A stretch of 64,000 nt of DNA. It comes from Gluconobacter kanchanaburiensis NBRC 103587. GTDB lineage: Bacteria; Pseudomonadota; Alphaproteobacteria; Acetobacterales; Acetobacteraceae. The position numbers and the translations under genes are program-made. This document shows, in pieces, positions 8,978-19,019 of the stretch. The notes beneath the pieces are model-generated. The model was not told the origin of the DNA, did not search any database, and saw only the letters and a program-made list of their open reading frames with translations. The DNA is taken from positions 62,001 through 126,000 of the forward strand of contig NZ_BJVA01000004.1 in assembly GCF_007988905.1 (NCBI RefSeq), in the 5' to 3' direction. Position 1 is the stretch's first letter. Each line of letters opens with the position of its first letter.

Positions 8978-9067
8978 GAGTCCGCGGAACAACACTTGAC
9001 AGACTAAACTTCTGATAAGCGCATTTTTGGGCTTCCCTTTCGAGTCGCCATGATTCAAAACCGATTC
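8978..9067 (+). promoter_or_regulatory. rnhB-ccrM leader with four GANTC sites and a CtrA-like half-site pair
   Basis: GANTC, the target of the CcrM methyltransferase encoded downstream, occurs at 8978, 9042, 9052 and 9063. The last three are spaced 10 and 11 bases apart, about one helical turn. A TTGACA at 8996-9001 could be a -35 element. CTAA-N7-ATAA at 9004-9018 resembles the CtrA box (TTAA-N7-TTAA) with one mismatch per half. In Caulobacter, ccrM transcription depends on CtrA and its leader carries GANTC sites, so a similar methylation feedback is inferred here. Confidence 0.45.
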
Positions 9068-9110
9068 GGTCACCTGATTTTGCGGTGATCTGTCGGAGGA
9101 ATGCTCAGGA

Positions 9111-9734
9111 ATGCCGGATTACGCCCTGGAAGCTGCCCATGGGGGGCTCGTCGTCGGGATCGACGAAGTGGGGCGGGGTCCTCTGGCGGGGCCGGTCGTG
9201 GCGTCTGCCGTGGCTTTTAAGGTCCGGCCGTCTGACACTCTGTCTGCCCTCCTTGATGATTCCAAGAAACTGACGGCCCGGCGCCGGATGCTCGCCTATG
9301 ATGCCTTGATGGCCGACGAACAGGCCTTGATCGGCATCGGTGCGGCCTCTGTTCTGGAAATCGAACAGATCAACATCGCCCAAGCCTGCTATCTGGCCAT
9401 GCGGCGGGCGCTTTCCCGGCTCGGCCAGATCCCGGACCTTGCCCTGGTGGACGGCAAACATGCTCCGAAACTGCCTTGTCCTATCAAGATGGTGATCGGT
9501 GGCGACGGGATCAGCCTGTCTATCGCTGCCGCTTCCATCATTGCGAAAGTAACACGGGACCGCCTGATGGCGCGTCTTGCCATACGTCACGATGCCTATG
9601 GCTGGGAGCGCAATGCCGGTTACGGTACGGCGGCACATATGCAGGGTTTGAAGCTCCGGGGGGTGACACCCCATCACAGGCGCGGTTTTGCGCCGATACG
9701 AAACATGATTGAAGCAGAGGTACACGCAGCATGA
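9111..9734 (+). CDS. rnhB: Ribonuclease HII
   Basis: RNase HII (207 aa) removes ribonucleotides from RNA-DNA hybrids and misincorporated ribonucleotides from duplex DNA. The N-terminal [20 protein letters not shown] contains the catalytic Asp-Glu pair; a further acidic residue is in [13 protein letters not shown], and the block [17 protein letters not shown] is typical. The length is normal. The ATG follows AGGA closely. The gene overlaps ccrM by ATGA, so the two are translationally coupled. The rnhB-ccrM pairing fits a shared role in replication-linked DNA maintenance. Promoter control is inferred from the GANTC-rich leader upstream. Confidence 0.95.
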   Translation: MPDYALEAAHGGLVVGIDEVGRGPLAGPVVASAVAFKVRPSDTLSALLDDSKKLTARRRMLAYDALMADEQALIGIGAASVLEIEQINIAQACYLAMRRALSRLGQIPDLALVDGKHAPKLPCPIKMVIGGDGISLSIAAASIIAKVTRDRLMARLAIRHDAYGWERNAGYGTAAHMQGLKLRGVTPHHRRGFAPIRNMIEAEVHAA

Positions 9735-10816
9735 GCGGTGAATTTCCCGTCGACCAGATCCTGCGTGGAGAATGCATCGAGACGATGAAGACGCTGCCCG
9801 ATGGGAGCGTGGACTGCATTTTCGCCGACCCACCGTATAATCTCCAGTTGCGTGGTGAGCTGCGCCGTCCGGATGAGACCGTTGTGGACGGCGTGGATGA
9901 CGACTGGGACAAGTTCGCGGATTACGCGACCTACGATAATTTTACACGCGAATGGCTCAGTGAAGCGCGCCGGATCCTGCATAAGGATGGAACGATCTGG
10001 GTTATCGGATCGTATCACAACGTCTTCCGTCTGGGCGCGATTATGCAGGATCTGGGATTCTGGATCCTCAATGACATCGTCTGGCGTAAATCCAACCCGA
10101 TGCCCAACTTCCGTGGACGGCGCTTTACAAACGCGCATGAGACGCTGATCTGGGCCGCGCGTGGTCCGCAGAGCAAATATCGGTTCAACTATCAGGCCAT
10201 GAAGGCCCTGAACGATGACCTTCAGATGCGCTCGGACTGGTACCTGCCGCTCTGCACGGGCAATGAGCGTCTGAAGAACGAACATGGTCTGAAGCTGCAT
10301 CCGACCCAGAAGCCGGAAAGCCTGCTGCACCGTGTTCTGGTCGCCTCAACCAATGCAAACGACGTGGTCCTCGATCCCTTCTGCGGCAGTGGCACCACAC
10401 CGGCGATGGCCAAGCGTCTGGGCCGCCATTATATCGCGATTGAACGCCATCCTGATTACGTCAAGGCTGCCCGCGAGCGTGTGGCTCGTGAGGAACGGTT
10501 GACATCCGAACAGCTGGCGACGACCCCGGCCAAGCGGGAAATGCCGCGCATTCCGTTCGGAAGTTTCGTCGAAACGGGCGTGCTTCCGGCTGGAACCGTG
10601 CTGTATGACAGGGCGAAGCGACTGAAAGCGACGGTGACGCCGGACGGAACGCTTGTTTCTGGCAATCAGCGTGGCTCGATCCACAAACTGGGGGCAACGC
10701 TGACCGGAGCGCCGTCGTGCAATGGCTGGACGTTCTGGTATTTCGAGCGAGGTGCCCAGTTCGTTCAGATCGATGTGTTGCGTCAGGAAAGTCAGGCGCT
10801 GCGTAACGTCGGCTGA
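9731..10816 (+). CDS. ccrM: Cell-cycle DNA methyltransferase CcrM (GANTC adenine-N6)
   Basis: Solitary adenine-N6 methyltransferase of 361 aa that modifies GANTC after replication and helps time cell-cycle transcription in alphaproteobacteria. The catalytic motif DPPY lies at residues 34-37 ([16 protein letters not shown]) and the S-adenosylmethionine-binding motif is [19 protein letters not shown], an order typical of beta-class enzymes. The C-terminal extension of about 85 residues ([20 protein letters not shown], then [19 protein letters not shown]) is the DNA-binding domain that separates CcrM from restriction-type HinfI methylases. No restriction endonuclease is adjacent, supporting a regulatory role. 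It is coupled to rnhB by ATGA and followed by a terminator hairpin. Confidence 0.95.
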   Translation: MSGEFPVDQILRGECIETMKTLPDGSVDCIFADPPYNLQLRGELRRPDETVVDGVDDDWDKFADYATYDNFTREWLSEARRILHKDGTIWVIGSYHNVFRLGAIMQDLGFWILNDIVWRKSNPMPNFRGRRFTNAHETLIWAARGPQSKYRFNYQAMKALNDDLQMRSDWYLPLCTGNERLKNEHGLKLHPTQKPESLLHRVLVASTNANDVVLDPFCGSGTTPAMAKRLGRHYIAIERHPDYVKAARERVAREERLTSEQLATTPAKREMPRIPFGSFVETGVLPAGTVLYDRAKRLKATVTPDGTLVSGNQRGSIHKLGATLTGAPSCNGWTFWYFERGAQFVQIDVLRQESQALRNVG

Positions 10817-10818
10817 AA

Positions 10819-10846
10819 AAAGCCGGAGCAACTATGCTCCGGCTTT
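10819..10846. terminator. Terminator hairpin shared by convergent ccrM and the ankyrin gene
   Basis: A 12-bp perfect stem (AAAGCCGGAGCA paired with TGCTCCGGCTTT, loop ACTA) lies between convergent genes. It is flanked by an A-run on the ccrM side, which gives a U-run on the minus strand, so it should end the minus-strand transcript best and may also end ccrM. Confidence 0.75.
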
Positions 10847-10876
10847 GAAGAGGGTGCTCCCGGAAAAGGCAAGGCG

Positions 10877-11494
10877 TCAGTGCCCCGCGAAACCGAGGAA
10901 GCCGACAGATGGGTCGGCTTTTCCACCGCTGGTATCGAAATGCGGGGATGCCGCCATGAGAGAGCGTTTCGGTGTGACGGATTTTCCGCCGATCGTCAGG
11001 TGGCCGCTACCGTTTTTCATTTCGATACCCTGATCGGACACACTGTTCTCGATCCTGCCATCCGGGTTGTAAGTGCGCATAGACAGCAGCAGGAACATGA
11101 TGTCCTTGCGGTTCAGGTCAATTGCCATATCGAGCGGCGATTGATCCAGAACATTGTGGGCATTCATGTCGGCGCCCCGGTTGAGGGCTTCCTTGGCGGC
11201 GTTGATCGATCCGCGATTGATTGCGTCGAAAAGCGCGGTCGTGGGATTCACGTCGGTACGAGCATGGCCGGAATCGTCGTCTCCCGATTCCGCACCGGGC
11301 AGAGCGGAAGGGGGGGCGGCCCGCTGTGCGGCCTTGCGGGCTTCCGATTTCTTCTGGGCTGCCTCGGCTTCCTGTTCCGCCTCGGCGTCGTCGGCATCCT
11401 GAGCCTGGGCGTGATGCCACGGTACGAGGATCGTCGGCGTCATGGCCAGAGCGGCGATGAACAGCAGGCGGGGCAGGGTGGGGAGCAATCGCAT
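10877..11494 (-). CDS. Exported ankyrin-repeat protein
   Basis: Predicted 205 aa. The start is placed at the ATG of MRLLPTLPRLLFIAALAMTP because this gives a clear signal peptide ending near HAQAQ; the frame remains open 47 codons further upstream but that stretch lacks protein-like character. After an Ala/Glu/Gln-rich linker, residues about 95-155 form one to two ankyrin repeats (TALFDAINRGSINAAKEALN, then SPLDMAIDLNRKDIMFLLL). The remaining C-terminus is unrecognised. A periplasmic protein-binding role is likely but the partner is unknown. It lies 77 bases downstream of the VWA membrane protein gene and may be the last member of the moxR cluster. A shared terminator follows. Confidence 0.75.
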   Translation of the reverse strand: MRLLPTLPRLLFIAALAMTPTILVPWHHAQAQDADDAEAEQEAEAAQKKSEARKAAQRAAPPSALPGAESGDDDSGHARTDVNPTTALFDAINRGSINAAKEALNRGADMNAHNVLDQSPLDMAIDLNRKDIMFLLLSMRTYNPDGRIENSVSDQGIEMKNGSGHLTIGGKSVTPKRSLMAASPHFDTSGGKADPSVGFLGFAGH

Positions 11495-11571
11495 GGGACC
11501 AATATACTGTGATCGTTCGTCCTGCGCGAGTCTGCAGATGACACCTGCATCCCCCGTATCATGACATTTTT

Positions 11572-13611
11572 TCAATGCCCTTCCCGCCACCAGCCGATTG
11601 CAAGAAAAATCAGGGCAGCAAGCAGCGCGGCCCATGCCGGAACAAGATCCCGGCTGCGCGTTTCACCCGCTACCGCAGCCGTGCTCACCGGAAGACCCAT
11701 CCAGTCTGTTCCGGTCATGGCGGTGCCTCTGGAGACCTGACGCAGATCGGGTGTGCGATCGCCGACCCACGCGACGCTTCCTCCGGACTGCCGAGCCAGA
11801 CCACCCATGACGGTTGCCGTGGCGCGCAGATCCTGACGTTCCGTAGGATCATGGGAGACAGGGCTGGCAAATGCCACGAGGCCGTCCTGACGCACGCTCC
11901 AGATTCCGGACTGGGTGGCCGCCATGCTGCCATGCCAGACACCATTGGTCTGGCTTAGCGCCAGCGGTTGGCGATGTCCGTCGGGCGCGGTCACGAACGC
12001 TTCTGCCGACACGGTCTGGCCAGCGGCATGACGCTCGACCTCCAGTTGGCCATTTTCGATCCGGGCGGTCAGACGGTTTTCCTCGAGATCAGGCTCCTTC
12101 ATCAGCCAGTGCGAAAGACGGCGCAGAAGTTCGGCCTGCGGGCCGCCGCCGCCTTCGCCGCGTGACCAGAGCCAGAGCTGGTCGGAGAGCAGCATGGCCA
12201 CGCGTCCACGTCCCACCCGGTCGAGCAGCAGCAGTGGAGATCCGTCGGGGCCGTGCATCAGGTCTTCGCCGTGGGACTGGTCCGGATGAAGGGCGCGATA
12301 CCAAGGGCCCCAGTCAGGAGTAAGGCCGGCCGTAACGGGATGGGTTCTGCCAAGATCGGTCAGGGACGGCCGGAACGGGCGTGTGACCACGCCGTCCGTT
12401 GCGACATGTGCCGGGAGAATCTGCGCCAGACTCGTATCCTGCAAGGTGCCGTCCTGCGTGAATTCAGGACCGGCGGTCACCAGAAGGCCGCCGCCATTGC
12501 GGACGTATTCGGCCATGTTGTTCATGTATTCGTCTGGCAGAATGTTGCTGTTGCGGAAGCCATCCAGAATGATGAGATCGAAGCTGCGGATCTTTTCCTG
12601 AAACAGTTCACGGATGGGGAACGGTATGAGGGCCAGGTCCGAAAGGGGCGTGTCATCGTCGGTGTTGGGGGAGCGCAGGATGGTGAAGTGGACCAGATCC
12701 ACCGATGGATCGGCCTTCAGCAGCCGGCGCCATACCCGCTCACCCTGATTGGGAACGCCAGACACCAGCAGAACCCGCAGACGGTCGCGAACGCCCCTGA
12801 TGCGGACGACGTCACTATTGTTTTCGAGGGATGCTTCCCCGTTTAGGGGGGAGACGGAAAGGCCGACAAGCGTCTCGCCAGGATGCTGGACGGGAAGGGT
12901 GATGTCCTGTGGGGTGCCTGTGCGGATAGAGCGCGTCTGCGAAGGCGCGTCGCCGGAGCGGATCGTAAGAATCGCGTCGGTTGCGGTGGAAGATCCAAGA
13001 TCGTCAACCTGAACGCGGATGGTGACGGTCTGTCCTACGATGGCATAAGGCGGTGTGCTCAGGATTCGCAGGCGGCGATCTTGCTCCTCACCATGGCCGG
13101 TCAGCAGAAGATGCAGCGGCAGCGTTTGCCCGTTTGCGCCAAGAAAACGGGCAGGAAGGTGGCCAGGGACGTCATGATCCATACCGTCGGTTATGACGAT
13201 GGCGCCGGCAAAGCGGCCCTGTGGCAGGTCGGCATGATCCAGAGCTTCGAACAGGCGTGTTCCATGTCCGGTACCTCCCGGCACGTCTACACGATGCAGG
13301 GTCAGACCCGGAAGGCGCCCCGCGTCATGCATGACCTGATCGGCCACACGGTCGGCGATGGCGGTCCGCTGTCCGACCTGCATGGATGCGGAGCGGTCCA
13401 CAACAAGCAGGGCATCCTGAGGCACCGGGCGCAGGACAGGATGGACTGCTCTTGGGCCTGAGAGCCATCCCAGAAGAGCCAGAACGGCGAGCGCGCGCCA
13501 GAGCATGCCGCGTGCGCCGCGTGCCATGCCGTAAACCGTTCCGGTAACGGTCAGGATCGCCAGAGTACCCAGAAGCCAGACGGGCAGCATGGGAGCAAGG
13601 TCGAACATCAT
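11572..13611 (-). CDS. VWA-like membrane protein of the moxR cluster
   Basis: A 679-aa protein with two N-terminal membrane segments (VWLLGTLAILTVTGTVYGM; LWRALAVLALLGWLSG) and one C-terminal segment (AWAALLAALIFLAIGWW). Between them are a von Willebrand A-like region with a MIDAS-type motif (LLVVDRSASM), Ig-like beta segments, and a glutamine-amidotransferase-like fold segment (FDLIILDGFRNSN; GGGLLVTAGPEF). This architecture is typical of the large membrane protein that follows DUF4159 proteins in alphaproteobacterial moxR clusters. It starts inside the upstream gene (4-base overlap). Two ATG codons in tandem leave the exact start open by one residue. The biochemical role is unknown; by analogy with other MoxR-VWA systems it may take part in metal- or envelope-linked protein maturation. 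Confidence 0.7.
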   Translation of the reverse strand: MMFDLAPMLPVWLLGTLAILTVTGTVYGMARGARGMLWRALAVLALLGWLSGPRAVHPVLRPVPQDALLVVDRSASMQVGQRTAIADRVADQVMHDAGRLPGLTLHRVDVPGGTGHGTRLFEALDHADLPQGRFAGAIVITDGMDHDVPGHLPARFLGANGQTLPLHLLLTGHGEEQDRRLRILSTPPYAIVGQTVTIRVQVDDLGSSTATDAILTIRSGDAPSQTRSIRTGTPQDITLPVQHPGETLVGLSVSPLNGEASLENNSDVVRIRGVRDRLRVLLVSGVPNQGERVWRRLLKADPSVDLVHFTILRSPNTDDDTPLSDLALIPFPIRELFQEKIRSFDLIILDGFRNSNILPDEYMNNMAEYVRNGGGLLVTAGPEFTQDGTLQDTSLAQILPAHVATDGVVTRPFRPSLTDLGRTHPVTAGLTPDWGPWYRALHPDQSHGEDLMHGPDGSPLLLLDRVGRGRVAMLLSDQLWLWSRGEGGGGPQAELLRRLSHWLMKEPDLEENRLTARIENGQLEVERHAAGQTVSAEAFVTAPDGHRQPLALSQTNGVWHGSMAATQSGIWSVRQDGLVAFASPVSHDPTERQDLRATATVMGGLARQSGGSVAWVGDRTPDLRQVSRGTAMTGTDWMGLPVSTAAVAGETRSRDLVPAWAALLAALIFLAIGWWREGH

Positions 13612-16370
13612 GGTGCGTCCTCCTCGTCAACGCTGTCGGAACCCGGGGGGGAGACGCCTGCACCAGTGCTGTCGGTACTGGGATTGCCAAGGCGTCGGAG
13701 CATTTCCGGGTACTGGGCCTGATCGTTCTTGTAATTGCCGGTCAGGGCATAAAGCACCATGTTCATGCCGAAACGATAGGCCTGTGTGCGCTGGTCTTCG
13801 CCGCCGGGAATGACGGCGAAAGGATGATTGCCCGAGGAATCCACGGCCCAGGCATGCGCCCAGTCTCCGTTGCCGATGATGACAGGGCTGACATCGTCAT
13901 TCGCTTCGTCGCCATTGCGGGCCACATAGACTGGCTGTCCTGAAACGCGGCCGGGAAAACCGCTGTGCAGCAGGTAGAAGGTACGGGCAAGGACGTGTTT
14001 GTCGGTCAGTTTTGCAAGGGGAGGGACGATGAGACCGTCGGTCACGCGTTGCAGGGCGGCACGGGCTGCGGAACTCGTTCCGGCATCCGTGTCTGTTCCC
14101 GCTCCCTGTTCGTCGATCAGGAGAATGCCGCCGTGCTCCATAAAGGCGTTGAGGGCTTTCGTACGCTCTGCATCCGGCTGGGCATCCGGTGTGATTGGCC
14201 AGTAGAGCAGCGGGTAGAAAGCCAGATCATCCTTTCCGGGTATGACACCGTCAGGATGACCGAGCGTTGCGGAACTGCGCGCGGTCGTGAAATCGGACAG
14301 GCCCTGAAGCCCTTCACGGGAAATAGAATCGACGTCATCATGACCGGTAACCACATAGGCCAGCCGCGTTTCCAGAGCTGCCTGTGGAACTGTTGCGGGC
14401 AAAGGAGGCATCTGGCTCGGAGCCTGAGCTTGTGCGGCAGGAAACGCCAGCAGGCAGACCACGCTCAATACCCCCAGAAGTCCGCGTCGTCTCAGGGACA
14501 GAAGCAGATCGAGTAGAAGCAACAGCAGACCCGCGGTCATCAGCGCAGGCCCAAGCGGTCTGTCCGCCTGTGCGCCCTCTGGCGAGACGCGGGTTCCGAG
14601 GAGAATTTCCTCTTTCAATGGAGCGGCTGAATCGGACAGGTTTAAAGCATGCGTTCCACGCGCCGGGCCATAGAGGCCGGCAGGATGACTGACGGAAACA
14701 GGAACATGTCCCAGATCGGACGCCCGGATGGACCGCGCAGCCTGAGGCGGCATGACGAGACCGCCGTCGCTACCGAGAATACGCCAGGGCGCCAGTTCCG
14801 AAGGACTGCCTCCGGCAACGCCGGCTGAACGTTCTATCAGGCGTTCGAGCATGTCGGGGAACAGCCCGGACAGGGGAACATTCGACCAGTCCGGCGAGGC
14901 CGTGACGTGAAACAGGACGATCTCGCCGTTTCCTTCCGCGCGGGCCGTGACGAGGGGCGTTCCATCTCCAAGGGCTGCCCAGACATGATCGGCCAGACCG
15001 GTTTCGGGTTTGGCCAGAACCTGCCGGGTGACAGTTACGTCTGATGGAATTGCAAGGTCTGAAAATGGGGAGGTTTCCGGGAAAGGCGCCAGCGTCTGCG
15101 GCTTGCCCCATGACATCGGACCGCCAAGTTGACGCATGCCACTCATGAGGTGGACCGGAAGAAGCGCATCCGATGTGGAGTCCGACTGCTTTTCGAAATC
15201 CGGGCTCTGATCCGCGGCGAGTCCGGGACCGGCAAAACGGATGAGCATTCCGCCATGGCGAACCCAGTCTAGGACCTTTTTGCGGGTCTGGTCGCCGGAG
15301 AGTGCGCCATCCGTAGCGATCAGGACGGAAAGGGGGCTGCCTAGCAGGGCTGTGGCATCACCGCTTCGCAGATCCGCAATGGGTTGCAGGGCACGGTTCA
15401 GAAAGAAGGCGGAACCGACGAGCGGTGTTGTATCGCCAGGCGTCTGAAGAAGACCCACAGGACGGCGACGATCCGCCTGTCCCATCAGATGGACGGCGGC
15501 AGGGCCGGTGGTTCCATCAAGGGTAAGATGGTCCAGCTGGTTCCGCAGAAGCGGCGGCAGGGAAATGGTCTGTTCCTGACCTGTCCGGATCGGGAAGGCC
15601 GCGAGTGTGCCCCCATTGGCATTCGCGGCATGAAGCGTCAGGGTCCGTGTCGGACAGGGAAGGGTGTCAACCTTTGCCCGAAGCGTACCGTCCTGACCGG
15701 TGGACGCAGCCAGTCGCAGGAGGTCGCAGGCGTTCCAGCGCATATCCTGAATCGAACGGGCCTTTCCGAGCGTCTGTCGCAGAATGTCGTCTCCGTCGGT
15801 CGCAAGTCCGTCCGAAAGGATTGTGACCCGCTGGTTCGAAAGATCCATGGGGCGCAGCAGGGCTGCGAGAGCCTGCCGGTCGGTCGGCCAGGGCTGAGGG
15901 CGCAGGCGCGCCAGATGTTCGGAAAGGGCGTGCGTGTCATGCGTCGTGAATGCTTCGGGCATCGCACCATCCGGTGAGCGGGCCGTGTGCAGAAGTGTGA
16001 CACTCTGACCATTGCGAAGTGTGGTCTCGCCCAGTGCCAGGGCAGCTGCAATCCGCTCGTTCCAGTGAGGAATCGAAGCCCACCCATCATCGAGAACGAG
16101 TGTCAGAGGACCGGCGTCGGTGGCAGTCTGGCGTGGCGTCAGGACAGGGCGCGCCAGTCCGAAAACGACAAGCGCGACCGCGAGCACGCGCAGGATCAGA
16201 AGCCAGAGCGGTGAGCGAGCCGCATCCTCGCGCCGGGAGGTCAGCCGGTTGAGAATAAGCAGGGATGGGAACGTCTGTTCCTGCGGGGATGGAGGTGTTG
16301 CGCGCACCAGCCACCACAAAGCCGGCAACGCCAGAAGACCCAGAAGCAGGACGGGAGCCAGAAGGATCAT
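13608..16370 (-). CDS. BatA-type/DUF4159 membrane protein
   Basis: A 920-aa protein. Residues 1-80 match the BatA N-terminal module (two helices flanking FPSLLILNRLTSRREDAARS). A VWA-like domain follows whose metal site is degenerate (LTLVLDDGWASIPHW instead of DxSxS). A hydrophobic block near residues 620-665 (LMTAGLLLLLLDLLLSLRRR) precedes the C-terminal DUF4159 domain (LAYVVTGHDDVDSISREGL to FAVIPGGEDQRTQAYRFGM). The DUF4159 region resembles a glutamine-amidotransferase fold but no catalytic Cys triad was identified. Overlaps of 4 bases with both neighbours show tight operon structure: moxR, DUF58, this gene, VWA protein. Function is unknown, probably a membrane platform served by the MoxR ATPase. 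Confidence 0.8.
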   Translation of the reverse strand: MILLAPVLLLGLLALPALWWLVRATPPSPQEQTFPSLLILNRLTSRREDAARSPLWLLILRVLAVALVVFGLARPVLTPRQTATDAGPLTLVLDDGWASIPHWNERIAAALALGETTLRNGQSVTLLHTARSPDGAMPEAFTTHDTHALSEHLARLRPQPWPTDRQALAALLRPMDLSNQRVTILSDGLATDGDDILRQTLGKARSIQDMRWNACDLLRLAASTGQDGTLRAKVDTLPCPTRTLTLHAANANGGTLAAFPIRTGQEQTISLPPLLRNQLDHLTLDGTTGPAAVHLMGQADRRRPVGLLQTPGDTTPLVGSAFFLNRALQPIADLRSGDATALLGSPLSVLIATDGALSGDQTRKKVLDWVRHGGMLIRFAGPGLAADQSPDFEKQSDSTSDALLPVHLMSGMRQLGGPMSWGKPQTLAPFPETSPFSDLAIPSDVTVTRQVLAKPETGLADHVWAALGDGTPLVTARAEGNGEIVLFHVTASPDWSNVPLSGLFPDMLERLIERSAGVAGGSPSELAPWRILGSDGGLVMPPQAARSIRASDLGHVPVSVSHPAGLYGPARGTHALNLSDSAAPLKEEILLGTRVSPEGAQADRPLGPALMTAGLLLLLLDLLLSLRRRGLLGVLSVVCLLAFPAAQAQAPSQMPPLPATVPQAALETRLAYVVTGHDDVDSISREGLQGLSDFTTARSSATLGHPDGVIPGKDDLAFYPLLYWPITPDAQPDAERTKALNAFMEHGGILLIDEQGAGTDTDAGTSSAARAALQRVTDGLIVPPLAKLTDKHVLARTFYLLHSGFPGRVSGQPVYVARNGDEANDDVSPVIIGNGDWAHAWAVDSSGNHPFAVIPGGEDQRTQAYRFGMNMVLYALTGNYKNDQAQYPEMLRRLGNPSTDSTGAGVSPPGSDSVDEEDAP

Positions 16371-17293
16371 CGGCTCCCTCCGAGCGCCATGTGAAGCGCC
16401 AGCAAGGCCGGAAGCGGGTTCTGGGACGTGTCATGCACGATGCAATCGGCATGGCGCGCCGTTGCGCTCTGTTTCAGGGCTGCGAGATGCGTATTCATGG
16501 CCTGTTCGTAGGCGGGACCGAGGCTTTCCATGGCGGGAAGCGTCAGGACGCCGCCTTCAAGGCCTTCAAAACGGATACGGCCGGATTTCTTCATCTGTCG
16601 TTCTGCGGGGTCCAGAATACAGAGCAGATGGGTCCGCACGGGACGGCTGGAACAGTTTTTGAGAAAATCGTCGATCCGGCTTTCTTCCCAGAGAAAATCG
16701 CTGATTACCACAAGATCTGACTTGGCGGCGACGCGTGTCATGTCGGGGAAATCCGGCTCTTCGCTGGGGGGGCGGAGAAGTGAGGCCGCAAGGCGGGGCA
16801 GAACCTGCCGCCCTCCAAAAGTGCGTCCGGATTCGGGACCTGTCAGCAGCCCCGCCCGTTCTCCGCCACGCAGGGCGGCAGATGCGAGCGCCAGTGTGCA
16901 GAGCTGGGCCCGTTCGGCCTTGGTCGGGAGACTTTCTGATGACCGCCACTGCATGGAAGGGGACGGATCGCACCACACCATCAGGGCCTGGGCGTTCTCC
17001 CGTTCGCGTTCGCGAACCCAGAACATGTCCTCCACCGGCGATCGTGCGGACTGTCGCCAGTCGATGGAGGTGGCGGGCTCTCCGGGATGATAGGGGCGGA
17101 ACTGCCAGAAATCCTCTCCGGCGCCAGAACGCCTCCGGCCATGGGCACCACTCTGCAGGCTCGCGGCGATCTTTTCAGCCTCCAGAACAAGAGCGGGCAA
17201 AGGCAGGCTCTGCGCCTGCGCGGAGGGGGCGTCGGAGACGGATTTCCGGTTGCGGCGAAAAAAGCCGCGGAGCGTGTCGGACGGACTCTTCAC
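16367..17293 (-). CDS. DUF58 domain protein (MoxR partner)
   Basis: A 308-aa soluble protein. The DUF58 core is visible as DFWQFRPYHPGEPATSIDWR followed by a VWA-like segment with a MIDAS-like motif (MVWCDPSPSMQWRS) and LVVISDFLWEE near residue 210. DUF58 proteins are nearly always encoded next to MoxR AAA ATPases and are thought to be their adaptors or clients. It lies 5 bases downstream of moxR and overlaps the DUF4159 gene by 4 bases. No membrane segment or signal peptide is evident. A specific function is not known. Confidence 0.85.
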   Translation of the reverse strand: MKSPSDTLRGFFRRNRKSVSDAPSAQAQSLPLPALVLEAEKIAASLQSGAHGRRRSGAGEDFWQFRPYHPGEPATSIDWRQSARSPVEDMFWVRERERENAQALMVWCDPSPSMQWRSSESLPTKAERAQLCTLALASAALRGGERAGLLTGPESGRTFGGRQVLPRLAASLLRPPSEEPDFPDMTRVAAKSDLVVISDFLWEESRIDDFLKNCSSRPVRTHLLCILDPAERQMKKSGRIRFEGLEGGVLTLPAMESLGPAYEQAMNTHLAALKQSATARHADCIVHDTSQNPLPALLALHMALGGSR

Positions 17294-17298
17294 GGTAA

Positions 17299-18327
<1,029 letters not shown>

Positions 18328-18401
18328 AACGCCAGTCTGACAGGTGTGGGGGTTTCATCAAGGCTCGATTGCACCCAAGTTGGTGTGAGAAGAGAGTTTT
18401 T

Positions 18402-19019
18402 ATGAAGTTGGAGGGAAAATTGAGCGATCATGAGTTCGGGCAGCGGGTGAGCCCCGGTGTTTCCCTGTCTCCCGAGTCCCTGAACCCGCCGCCGTTTTTT
18501 TCCAACACCTCTGGCGGGTCGCCCCGCATGCTGCCCTTTCTGATCCAGCGGGATGGGACATGGCTCTATCGGGGGGCTCCGATAAAGCGCAAGGCCATGC
18601 TGTGTATGTTTTCGGCGATGCTGACCCGTGACCGTGTAGGAACATACTGGCTGAAAACTCCCATGGAGCAGGGCGTGATCCAGGTTGAGGACGCTCCATT
18701 CGTCGCCGTGGAACTCGATTTTCGCGGAACATGTGGCCGCCAGCAGAATCTTTGCTTTCGGACCAATATGGATGAACTGATCTGCGTCGGGCCGGAATAT
18801 CCTCTCACCTGTGACTGGGATCGTCCTTCTGACGAGGCTGCCAGCATTCCTTATGTGCGTGTCCGCGACGGAGAGGGGGCTTTCCCCATACAGGCCCGGA
18901 TTACGCGTGCGGTGCATTACGAACTCGCCGCCCTTGCGGTTCCCGGCCACGTAAAGGGGCGACCCTGTCTCGGGGTCTGGAGTCAGGACTGCTTTTTCCC
19001 TCTGTCACGCCCCGCATGA
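18402..19019 (+). CDS. DUF1285 family protein
   Basis: Conserved protein of unknown function, 205 aa from the ATG at MKLEGKLSDHEF, chosen because AGAGAG precedes it at ribosome-site spacing; a TTG 33 bases upstream also opens the frame. The DUF1285 core is recognisable as PFLIQRDGTWLYRGAPIKRK, YWLKTPMEQGVIQVEDAPFV and FRTNMDELICVGPEYPL. It is typically encoded next to moxR and cca in alphaproteobacteria, as here. It overlaps cca by ATGA, so both are translated together. No catalytic motif or membrane segment could be identified. Confidence 0.8.
   Translation: MKLEGKLSDHEFGQRVSPGVSLSPESLNPPPFFSNTSGGSPRMLPFLIQRDGTWLYRGAPIKRKAMLCMFSAMLTRDRVGTYWLKTPMEQGVIQVEDAPFVAVELDFRGTCGRQQNLCFRTNMDELICVGPEYPLTCDWDRPSDEAASIPYVRVRDGEGAFPIQARITRAVHYELAALAVPGHVKGRPCLGVWSQDCFFPLSRPA

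Noticed and set aside
11495..11635. Longer start for the ankyrin protein
   Set aside because: The upstream 47 codons would bury the signal peptide and are Cys-rich without family resemblance.
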